64,000 bases of DNA from Calonectria ilicicola (Eukaryota > Ascomycota > Sordariomycetes > Hypocreales > Nectriaceae), in assembly GCA_020809705.1 (NCBI GenBank), contig CP085826.1, positions 5,518,001 to 5,582,000 on the forward strand, in the 5' to 3' direction. The number at the start of each line of letters is the position of its first letter. Position 1 is the first letter of the stretch. Positions 46,601-56,570 of the stretch are shown in pieces. Made by a program: the position numbers and the translations under genes. The notes below the pieces were generated by a model. That model was given only the letters and a program-made list of their open reading frames with translations. It searched no databases and was not told where the DNA came from.

Positions 46601-49409
46601 GGTCTTAGATTCTGAGCCCGTAACCTGTGGCTCTCTCCCTTCGCCCTCTCAGCCACTCGCCTTTTGGCGTCTGCGACGGGAGACACGTTAAAGGAGGTCG
46701 CCACAGTACATCCAAATTTGGAAGCGTGCGTGCAGCGGGCGCTGGTGCTGAGAAGATGGTCACCTGTCATATTTACAATGATGGCCACCGACGAGTTGCG
46801 TGTGTCCGTGCTGCAGTTTTTCGCCTAAATTGAATCTGGGACGCGGGACAGAATGGAGACAGACAGACAGACATAGCGGGGTATTCTTGGCCACATTGTC
46901 CACACCCAATGCAAGAGCATGTATGTTGGACAAAGACCAAATACGGCGGTCGACAGTTCAAAGCATCGATGTGGAGTTGTGGAGTGTGGTTTAGTGAGCA
47001 GCATACTGTCGCTCCTCAGAGGGGCTGGGTGTTTTCGGCCAACTTCTTTCCAGCCATTACCAGCCTCTGTAAAATGACTTTTTGAGCCAATTTCTTAGCT
47101 TATCAAACCAAGAAAAAAACTCGGTGGTCTTTTTTTTAACATAGATTTTAATGCAATTTTAAAATACGATCAAACAGGGAAATCATGGGAATTGAATGGC
47201 TCAAACATTATTGATTTCGGGGGGGGGCTCGCTGTCATCCACGTCGCTAATCGCTGGCCAGTCGCCGCCTAGTAAAAAAAAAGATGGCTATTACCTGCAA
47301 GAATGTGCTGAATAGCGCGAGCAGCTGATAACTCCCTGGCTTTCTCATAACAACGCTAACACCAACAGAAGTATGTCAGTTGTGGGCTTCGTCCTCTCTT
47401 TTTCCTTTTTTTCTTTGCTTTTGGGAAACCTTGGCTGGCTGCTGACCGTTAGTCATGAACACACTACGGAGTCGGCGTCGTCAACCCGGTCTAATCAGAC
47501 ATCTCTTGCCACACAGCCGTCTTGCCCGCGCTATTTGCTTGCTAACGCATCTCATCCCGCGACCCCACCTAAACTGCTGGTCTTTCACCATCAACTGCGC
47601 ATCGCAGCTGAGCGGGTGCATGTTTCGTTCATCTGGTCTTCCCAGCAGCGTTGCTTCAGCCGGCATTCGGGTCAGGCCCCTGTTGCTGTCACCGTTCTAC
47701 TCTCCTGCCCCTTGACCCCATGTCTTTGCTTTAGCCAGACGCTTGACAATTCCCAAGAGCTTTCAGGTTGACACCACCTCTTCCATGGGACCCCAATACC
47801 GTAGCCCCTGTCTCCTCTTGTCTTGCATATCTGCCTTGGTTCATGTCCAAGAACCACATGTTTCTCTTTGACGCCATACACATTACGCACAATTTGACGA
47901 TCACAATACTTTGTATGCTCACCTTGGGATTAGCCCCGGCACAACATTCCCGATCTGCTCAACCAAGCATCTCGACCAAGTCTCTTGTCGGAGAGTTTCT
48001 GGCTAGGTCATATCATCATCATCATAAGCAAACAAAGCATTATCTAGCAAGGCATCTTCGGTTACATCCCGTGTCTCTTCAGCCTCTTCCCACACAGTTC
48101 ACGGAGCTCGCGGCTAAGAAATACGTACATCAGCTTCACCCCGAGACGTTCAGCAACATCTGACGTCTAAGCTTGTTGATTGCATCTTAGTTCGGTGATC
48201 CTGCAAACCACGAAACGCATGGGGCTTGGCAGGATTCGATGCGGATGCAGGTAACTAAATTCTCCCTTCTCCCCCCCTTTTTTTTTCCAATTTTCTCATT
48301 GGATTAAATGAAGGCCTCCGGTCCATGAATGGACAATATTCTCAAGCAGTTGCCACTCACTCAATGACTACATGCTCGGCTCCGCCCTGTCCGGCCGTGA
48401 ACGACACTACTGCTCGCTCTTAGCGAAACTTCGGCCATGCATCTTCCTTGTAACAAGGGATGAATGACGAGCGGGTTGTCGCATGCAACCAGGGATATGG
48501 GCCATAGATCAACGGAGATCCCGTGCCTGGCTCCATTTAGCGATTTCTTATTCCGTCACTGGTCGAGATCTCTTTCAAGAGTCATGACCTGACTCCTCCC
48601 AGCCCCTCAACCCAAGCCTCCCAAGGTCCGAGCATATGTAGCCAACTCCCACTATCTAGAGCTAGCAGGGCAAGAGCATAATCGATCGCATTCCGATCGA
48701 TTCTCGCCAACGATTAGATGCCATGAAATCCGGCAAGTTGCATCTGGACGAATATGGCAAGGGGGCCTCTCCCTTTTCTTTTTTTTTTTTTTTTTTGTTT
48801 CCTTCGCCGGATGCTTAGCTTGTCCGTCCGCCCTTTTCACCCCAACTTTCTAGGTAGACCGCAGCCACACATTAGACGCCAATTGCTCAAATAAGTAACC
48901 AGGCGGGCGTCATGTGGTGTCGGCTGATGCGGGAAATTCACCGTTGTGGAAACGGGTGGAAGATCTACTGTGTTTGGAAGAAGCGGCAGTCAGCTCACAA
49001 AGGGACAACGACACTATCCAGGCCAGGGTTAAGTTCCCCAGAGAGATACCAAGACAGTTTCCAATCCAGGTACTCCCGTCTACCCATCACACATTCAACC
49101 ATCGCGCACTCCGGAGGCACTGATCTCAAAGTCTCAGCGGCTTAGCAAACTCCGCAGGGTCTATTGCGTCTTGGGATAAGGGTCCGTCTGTGCCCTAGAC
49201 AATGTCTAAGGACTATCGTGCTAGTGCCAGGTCATATTTACAGGTGCATTGGGTTTCCTCTCTAACAACCTCTCTGCCCTCCCGGAGCTGAAAAAAAATC
49301 TGATCTCAAGGGGGCCGAGATCCTTCAATCTGCGACCAAGTGTTGGGCTGGGCCTCCAATGATTCCTTGTGTCACCCACAGACGGCTCAGTCCTGATGGC
49401 AGGATGACT
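43669..49409. other. 5.7 kb gene-free region upstream of the Myb-like gene
   Basis: The largest gene-free stretch of the window. It is bounded by the start of the Myb-like gene and the end of the histidine phosphatase gene, both on the minus strand. Frames up to 142 codons occur on both strands but overlap each other and show no domains. One plus-strand frame at 47373-47771 begins with a hydrophobic stretch. Homopolymer: T18 at 48779-48796. No tRNA or 5S rRNA pattern recognised. A long promoter, a non-coding transcript, or an unrecognised lineage-specific gene are all possible. Confidence 0.5.
48779..48796. repeat. Poly(T) run, 18 bases
   Basis: Uninterrupted T18 in the gene-free region, about 600 bases past the 3' end of the histidine phosphatase gene on its strand. 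Mononucleotide microsatellite. Confidence 0.85.
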
Positions 49410-50550
49410 TCAAAGCTTAGACTCTGTCTCTTCTTGGGACATGGAACCAGTTCCAGCAAACGATTCGTCCCCCGAAAATCTCCTGGTAATAAGGTTAGCA
49501 CGGGTGGGCCATACCAATGATCCTTCCGGTGGCAGGCGAAAAGTGAGCGTAGGTAAGGGCTATGTGGGTATAACGTACCAACCTCTCTCCGGTCCAGAGG
49601 TCAAAAAGCTGCAATCACCATTAATTTCGCAATCCCATTGTCCCATCGAGTTCAGCTCGCTATTGGATGAAACAGATGCATCTTCTAAACCAGGTCGGTC
49701 AGCATGGATCCTGTTGACCGGTTCAGAGATGTGGACTTGTGAATATAACCGACCCAGGGTCCCGCTGCCTTGCATCTCTCGCCTCCGGAATACGCTCAGC
49801 CCGCAGGTGTATGCATCAAAATCGTCCGCTTCAACGCTATCAGGGATGTTTCCCGTTAAAACGCGGCCCAGAGCAATAACAACGGCTGCATGGGTGCACA
49901 AGACCACTGCGCGTTGTCCTTCCGCGTCACAGCGGTCAATTATGGCCTGCATTGCAGCTGCAACTCGCTTGTACAGCGCTTCAATCCCTTCCCCTTTCCT
50001 TGATGGGGCCAGTGCCGAGACGTAGGTGCAGTCATATGCCGGGAAGAATTCCTTAAGTTGACGCGGTGGCGCAGGAACAGGGTGCTCAAATGGCGCTGCT
50101 CCAAAGAATTCGCAGAGACCATACTCAGGACGGATGGTGGCTGCTATACTTTCACTCCCGGCAGGCTCATTTTCGAGCTGTTGCTTCTTCAACTCAACAA
50201 ATGGAGCAATGGTCTGAAGGCACCTGTAGTACGGGCTCGAATACACAGCTTCAATAGGAGGATCAAGCGTCATCAAGTGACTACCCATCTCCTTTGCTTG
50301 AGCAACCCCATGAGCCGTCAACGCGGGGTCAGCGGGGATACCTGTTGGGGTCCGGATAGATGCTGAATAGACGCCCGTAACAGGGTCGACGCTCCAGCTA
50401 GACCGAAACTAGTTCCAGGGAAAACTGGGTCAATACTTGATGGCATGAACGGAGGGGCATAGGACTCTCGCCAAGAGCCGACGAAGCCACCGAGGGGCGG
50501 GATATCCTACTTACTCCATGACGGGTTAAGTAGATCACTTCGAGAGGCAT
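49410..50550 (-). CDS. Histidine phosphatase (phosphoglycerate-mutase-like), TFIIIC tau55-related
   Basis: Model: exons 50550-50515, 50408-49579 and 49482-49410, giving 312 aa; introns are 106 and 96 nt. Exon 1 (MPLEVIYLTRHG) carries the catalytic RHG motif (His11). Arg74 of SSPYYRCLQT and His185 of CTHAAVVIALGR complete the histidine phosphatase active site. Exon 3 restores the family C-terminus GPERGWRFSGDESF; reading through the donor would end it at VIPT. The C-terminal GxERGW-F-GDE motif is shared with fungal proteins related to yeast Tfc7 (TFIIIC tau55) and its paralogue YNL108C. The two can only be told apart by alignment. With all catalytic residues present it may be an active phosphatase of unknown substrate. 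Confidence 0.9.
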
Positions 50551-52145
50551 TTTTTACCCGTGTTCCCAAAAGAGAAAACCCACTGGTTCGCGGCTTAGGA
50601 TTGCGTGTGATATTCTTGATCGTTTGCAGTAGTTCCCAACGGCACGTAGTGTTGGCGTTTGCGTTTCTGGAAGTTGAGTGCAGGATCGTGCTGGGTATCC
50701 GTTGAGATCGCGCATACGCATACAAAATGGAGCCTGACCCCACTAAGCCATTTATTCTCGGGTTAGGAGGGAGGCCGACCACCTCTTAGTGGCGGCAACC
50801 CATGCCGTTGCCGTCCCAAATCCAAATGTCGGTGACAGAGAACATCGGGAACCTGATCACCATGCTGAAAATGAATGTAGCAAATTGGCCATAGCAAGGG
50901 GAGAGGCGTGCTGATCAGCTGGAACGAGATAAGCCTAAGTCTGCTCCACCGCATCACATGAGGGTAGGAAATTTTAGACTTCAAACGTCGAGCCGTTGCA
51001 TCACATAGTCCATCCATACGTCACGGATTCCTTTTCCTGGTTACCGGGACCAGTTCACCAGCCATCGCTTGCTTTGCGAGAACAGACGGCACTTGGCCCG
51101 GGAGCTATCGTCCTTGTCTCCACGTGACAAGGATTGCCTGTTGGCCATCCGCACGCGAGAGTATGGCTAATTTCACGCTTCTTCCCCCTCCCTTGTCAAG
51201 GGTCTCTCTTGCCGTAGTGTCTAGCAAGTCACTCGTACTCGTTTACCCATAATCGCATTCTTGGGGGGCGCATTTCTATTCCACTGGGAAGGTTGATTAT
51301 TACACTGGGTAGGGTAGCTGAGGGGTATTCTCTACTCAACTCTGTCGTAAAAGAAAACCAAGCTAGCAGATATCATGTTGAAATTTATCACCAGGACACT
51401 GGTTAAGCCTTTACGCGTCTAAACTTCTGCAACGTGTCGTGTTGTGTAGGTCTTTATGCAACACATGCACGCTCTGAATCATATCCATGGCGCATCTGCG
51501 TGTTTTGTGGGCAGTTCATGTTTCTTAAATAACATGACACATAGATGTTATCTACTGAAGTGTACAGCTGTTTATGAGGTTTTATTCAGCTCTGCGACGC
51601 GCTTTTTACTCAACTTAAGGTCTCAGGTAGTAGTGATCATGTTAGCAAACCATCAATCTAGGATGGATCTCTATCTCTCTCTCTCAGCCGATGTATAGAA
51701 GGCTAGGGGATTAGGACATTTCTTCGGGTTGTATGGTATGCTAATACCATCATGATTAATTGGCTTGATATCTGACAACATCCTTTCTGATTGTTATTGT
51801 CGCTAGGGGCTACTATAAACTTACAGGGGGCAACGAGTATAACATAGTCTACGAACTACGAGAAAATCCTCATATGCACACCATGCAAATTTAATCTATC
51901 CTAATATTATACATCCCAAGAAAATGCGAATTTTAATGAATTTACAAGCCATTTTCATTTTGTACAATCAGATACGATGTAAGTGTAGGGTAGGCACGGC
52001 CAAGCCAGAGTGGAGAATACGCAGTGGTGGCTGACATCAGCGATCTGGCTCACATGCACTACCGACAACTTATTGTGGTCAAAGTAAAATCAGCCAGTAA
52101 TCATACTTTCCCCGTAAACTACAGGCCCAGGGGCACCGGTAAGCC
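50551..52145. other. Divergent intergenic region, histidine phosphatase / bZIP
   Basis: A 1.6 kb gap containing both promoters. The right part, from about 51350, is AT-rich. No gene seen. Confidence 0.5.
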
Positions 52146-53386
52146 ATGGATGAAGGATACATTGTGGACCTGCCAGAAGATAATGCGGAGGAGCGCCCGA
52201 TCCCGGCTCCGAATCCTACGAAACCCACGGTCCGGAGGAAGCCCGTTCGACGTGACCCTGAGAAGAGGCGGCTCCAGAACCGCCTCGCCCAAAAGACTTA
52301 CAGTGAGTAGCTCAAATATCCACAGCGTCGGAAATATAAATAGAAGGTGGAGACCATGCGAATGCGATTGCATCGGTTCCTGGTTCATGTTTCTGAGCTG
52401 CCCCTGCTTTGACGTGCATGATGTGTGTTGACCTGATTCATGTAGGAGACAAACAGAAGAAGCGGATGCGGGAGCTGGAACAACATGCAGAACAGACTGC
52501 ACCCTTACTGGATTTGGACATTGGTACATTTGATGGTCGCCAGCTCGTGACGAGACTTGCCCCGAGCGTCGTCGTCAACACTCCAGGAGACATCCATCAT
52601 GACACCCAAACTGTTGATCCGGCCCGTCTTCTGAATGACTCGGAAGGGAGCTCATCTGGATCCGCAACTGTCTCATCAGAGACAGAAGACGCATGGGCTC
52701 AGGATAATATCGCATTTGGATTTGGCCAGCAAGCCGTAGAAGTCGACCAAAGCCCTTCCTTCATCCCTCAAATTGCCTATTTCAACTGCGGCTGTCTCGT
52801 CCTCCATGTCCCTGTCGGCCCGCAGTCCTCCTTTCTCCTCCCAGTGATACCAGATCTGCGCATGAATACGTTGCGCATAGACATCATATGCTCCATTGCC
52901 GCCTTCATCGAGAACTGCCGGCAAATGGGAATCGCCCGCAGCCTGTTCTGCGCCGACGAAGCCGTCTCTCCCTTTTACCGCCCACAGATCGATGCTCCAG
53001 AAGAGAGGGCCAACCTCGTGGAATCAGCACAGCGCGGATTCCGTGGCCTGCACTACGACCTACGACCCACGCGGAACCAAATCATTTCGAACCACCACCC
53101 GTATGTGGACTCTATTCCGTTCAAAGATGTTCGGGATAACCTTATAACCTACACGGATGTGATTGACGAGGATGAGTTTTTCCACGACGCTCTCAACCAT
53201 TTGACATGCTGGGGAGGCGTAAAGGGGGCGCACACAGGCACACCGTGGGACAGCCGCAGCTGGGAGGCAAGTGAAGCATTCCTGCAAAAGTGGTGGCTCA
53301 TTGTGGGGGGCGAGGACGGTGAATTGACGAGACAGTCTCGTTGGTGGAGATCAACGAGAGGTGAGACAATAACAGAGTTATTGTAA
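52146..53386 (+). CDS. bZIP transcription factor with DUF3425-type C-terminal domain
   Basis: Model: exons 52146-52302 and 52446-53386, giving 365 aa; the 143-nt intron splits the basic region (TAC A|GA GAC). The basic region RRDPEKRRLQNRLAQKTYRD (35-54) carries the N-x7-R contact pattern (Asn45, Arg53) of fungal AP-1-like bZIPs; the following leucine zipper is very short (RMRELEQHAEQ). The C-terminal half (about 190-345) matches the DUF3425 pattern, with LPVIPDLRMNTLRIDIICSI, an FCADEAVSPFYRP segment, a conserved aromatic/acidic middle and the end KWWLIVGGEDGELTRQSRWW. This class is expanded in Pezizomycotina and is often linked to stress or secondary metabolism. It sits alone between AT-rich flanks, so it may be an accessory gene. 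The start is the first ATG of the exon. Confidence 0.92.
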
Positions 53387-54527
53387 CGGTTAAGCTTCCG
53401 TTTTGTTTCTCAAGGGGCATCCCCAGGGCGTTCATTACAAGAGTTTATTCACTATATTTCTCAAGAAAAAAGAAAGAAAACACATAGCTGGCTTGACCAG
53501 GATTTCTAGAGTCATAAAGATAGAAATATAATTTGCATTTAATTATTGTGTGTTACTTATGTTAAAATAACCAATTCAAATTGTTTTTGTGTTGCTAGCT
53601 AAGAACCAATGACAGGCTCCATCATAAAGAAGCACAGTGTCACCAATGTGGGAACTACAACTGAATCCAACAACCCTGTTTGGTCTCGATGATTTGCCTA
53701 ACCAAGAAACAGTCGACTCAATTATCTATGGGATAAAATTGATACATATTGAAACTTGGATAGCCGTGCCTAAGATGACTTTCTCCGTGGTGGCAGATAT
53801 TCGTGGCAGCTGGTACGAGCCCAAGATGAAAAATATTTTGTGAGAAGAGAGATTGGCTTGCTGCGTTAGAGGAAAGGGTGGATCAAAGGAAGAGTCATCC
53901 AATGTAAGGCTGGACCATAGGAAGAGGTATAGGAGTGGACAGGATAGCCAAAATGTTTTTGTGTTGTAATCAAAATGGGTATATGGTTGAGGTCACAAAG
54001 AGAGTTAGGACTTTAGGCTTGGGATGCAAGTATTAGTATTTGCATCATCTAGATTTAGATTGGTCAAAACGATTGGTTCCTCTCTAATGAAGTCTCTATA
54101 TGAATATGGAAACGAGCTTTCGTTCAGAAAACCCTCCAAGAATCCGGAGCAGCACATTGGCCGCTGGTGTAGATGGCATGATCGCTTAAGCATACGCACA
54201 AGATGCTCCAGCGCCCTAAATTGCAGAGTTGTGCCCCCCCAAAACAAAAAAGACATTCCAAACAAGAACCATTCAGCGGTCTACCGTAACGCCTAACCAT
54301 TGGATAAATCTGCAGGCCCCGAGACCAGCCCTTGGGCGAGGGGGGGCTGACAAACGAAAAAATATGCCTATTAATTCCAAACATAACCCAAACTCATGCT
54401 TCCATAATTCCCATCCTTAACTCCTCGTATGATTCCCATTGCCTAACTTTTCCTCTTGCATCATCCATGTGGCTTCATAATCATTTGTGCACTTAGAATG
54501 CCGGCTCGTATATTCGTGATCTGGAGT
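53387..54527. other. Convergent AT-rich intergenic region, bZIP / F-box
   Basis: A 1.14 kb gap, visibly AT-rich through about 54450. No coding exon or repeat recognised. Confidence 0.55.
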
Positions 54528-56570
54528 TCACATAACGGTGCAGGAGCCCAGAGTTCGTGCTCGGCGGCGGCCATTAGCCCCAAAGCCACCATCTTCTTCA
54601 TTCATATGGAGAGCCTGCGCCTCTCGAGCCCGACGTCTGCGTCTTCGATGTCCGGCACCCGCCATGCCGGCTTCCTCGGTGGCTTGCATATAGTCGGCCC
54701 ATTTCCTCTCCAACCTGCCCGCGGACGCGAGATCGTTGCGCAAAACACGTTTCTGATGTTCGTCAACTGTCATTTGGAAGCCATAGAAACACTTGAGGCC
54801 GATAATCTCGGTGGGGTAGCTGACACGCCCTGGGCATCCTGCAACAGGTCGGACCTGTGTGTTTCGGAACAGTACTTCTCGAATGCCTGTCCAAGTCACA
54901 TTCTGGCAATCGTAAACGACCAATTGGAGAGTCAACTTCGGGCATTGAGTCGTATCGAGAGAGCGTCCAGAGCGCTTGTTGACCATGGAAGCTGCCTCAG
55001 CAAGCACCAGGTCACTGATTCGCGTGTTGTCAAGATCTACATTCTGAAGAGCAGTGCAATGTTGCATTACAGGAAGCACGCCCGTGTCGCCGATGTTTTC
55101 GCAATAGCTTAGAGATAGGTGCTCCAAGGTACCAGAACATGGAGCTTTGGCGAGGTGCTCCGATAATAGTACGTTGGTGAGGTTCTCAAGATCCTCCAAC
55201 TCGAGATGTGTCAAGCGAGGAGTCGATGCTAGGATAGGCTCAAGGGCACTGTCAGTCAATAGTTTGCAACCCGAAAGCTGGAGACCTTCGAGATTGGGGA
55301 CCAGATTTCCAAGAGATTTAACACCAGCATCCGTCAGTCGAGTGCACCTGCTTAAATCCAAGTGGCGTAAAGTTCGAGGAGGAACAACAGGAATATCTGT
55401 CAATATATCAATCTCGGGATCAATTCCATGAACCAAGATCTTGAGAGCCTCGTCATCAAACTCAGCACATCCACTCATAATCAACCTCTCCAAATTGTTC
55501 GTCTTGAAAATAGCTTCGGCGGTGTCAATGTCATCAAAACCCGAGACTTCACCAACTCGTAGATCCCTTAGTTTGGGACATCCCTCAACCACCGACTTGA
55601 CGCCACGTGCGTCCACCCTGCTGCACCATGAGATGTTGAATATTTCCAGTTGGGGGCAAGACTCGGCGATTATCGTGCATGATGTGTTTGAAACTGCATT
55701 CAGACCAGTTAGGTTTAGGCTGACTAGCTTCTCATTACTCCTTAACAAAGTATGAAGTGTGTTCTTCTGGAAGTTTTTGCAGCCCTCAAGTGTCGCATTC
55801 ATGAGATTCTTGCATGCCTTGACAATAGTCTCCGTGCGCTTGTAGTGCTCGACTTGAACACAGCCTCGGAGGTTCAAGTCCTTGATAAAAGGGCCAGCAG
55901 CCACGATGATGCGGGACAGCGAATCGGCCGGAATCTCCCTATAGAACTCGGAGGCGTCGAGCGATGTCCACAATTGACCATCAAAACATGTCCTGTAAAA
56001 GGCCTTGGACACTCGGGATGCCTGAACCAACTCCTTTGGATGGAAAAATGAAAAGATGTGAAGTTGGATTTCATGGGGCATCACCTCCCAGAAGCGAAAT
56101 GGAGGTCTTGGCGTCTGCTTCGCTTTGAGATCGGATGGAAGTGCAACTGTTGGAGAGGATGATGCCGGCGTGCCATTTTCGATTTTGCGAACGGCCAGGT
56201 GGCTTGCGAGGCTTTCGAAGGGAAACTCTCCAGCAGACGTGTAAGTGGACGATGATGAGGCGCTGGGGCACCCTAAGAAAGCAGCCTGTGGGGTGGACGA
56301 CCCGCCGTTTTGGGGAAGTGTTGGGGGCCCGGCCGCTGCAAGGCTGACACAAGACAAGGCACTCCTGTTCCCGTAGGGGCTTCCGGCTGACTTGGTACGG
56401 CGCAAGCTCGTGAGAGAGGGTGAAGAAGAAATGCGCTGAATTCCACGGAGCAGTCGGTGACGGTTCTTGCCCTTGACAGGTTCGTCCGGAGGCGGAGAGG
56501 AGGGCGAAGTGGAGACGCTGTCTGGGTCCGGGCTCGGGATGCCGGAGTCGATGTCGCGCACCTCGGCCAT
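54528..56570 (-). CDS. F-box and leucine-rich-repeat protein with C-terminal CaaX box
   Basis: Single exon, 680 aa. A Ser/Pro-rich N-terminus is followed by an F-box at about 158-205 (FRFWEVMPHEIQLHIFSFFH, then ASRVSKAFYRTCFDGQLWTS) and about twelve cysteine-containing leucine-rich repeats to about 560 (LNLRGC, LVSLNLTGLN, LEIFNISWCSRV, LRHLDLSRCTRLTDAGV, LEGLQLSGCKLLTDSAL, LEHLSLSYCENIGDTGV). The C-terminal ~120 residues include an Arg run (HRRRRRRAREAQ) and the protein ends GSCTVM. It should be the substrate-binding subunit of an SCF ubiquitin ligase (inferred from F-box plus LRR). The final CTVM fits a CaaX prenylation signal, and Met at X favours farnesylation. That, with the nearby basic cluster, suggests membrane attachment. 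LRR type is shared with Grr1/FBXL2 families; I cannot name the orthologue. Confidence 0.92.
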   Translation of the reverse strand: MAEVRDIDSGIPSPDPDSVSTSPSSPPPDEPVKGKNRHRLLRGIQRISSSPSLTSLRRTKSAGSPYGNRSALSCVSLAAAGPPTLPQNGGSSTPQAAFLGCPSASSSSTYTSAGEFPFESLASHLAVRKIENGTPASSSPTVALPSDLKAKQTPRPPFRFWEVMPHEIQLHIFSFFHPKELVQASRVSKAFYRTCFDGQLWTSLDASEFYREIPADSLSRIIVAAGPFIKDLNLRGCVQVEHYKRTETIVKACKNLMNATLEGCKNFQKNTLHTLLRSNEKLVSLNLTGLNAVSNTSCTIIAESCPQLEIFNISWCSRVDARGVKSVVEGCPKLRDLRVGEVSGFDDIDTAEAIFKTNNLERLIMSGCAEFDDEALKILVHGIDPEIDILTDIPVVPPRTLRHLDLSRCTRLTDAGVKSLGNLVPNLEGLQLSGCKLLTDSALEPILASTPRLTHLELEDLENLTNVLLSEHLAKAPCSGTLEHLSLSYCENIGDTGVLPVMQHCTALQNVDLDNTRISDLVLAEAASMVNKRSGRSLDTTQCPKLTLQLVVYDCQNVTWTGIREVLFRNTQVRPVAGCPGRVSYPTEIIGLKCFYGFQMTVDEHQKRVLRNDLASAGRLERKWADYMQATEEAGMAGAGHRRRRRRAREAQALHMNEEDGGFGANGRRRARTLGSCTVM

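Noticed and set aside
55865..55885. Possible tRNA B box GGTTCAAGTCC
   Set aside because: Lies inside the F-box coding sequence and has no matching arms.
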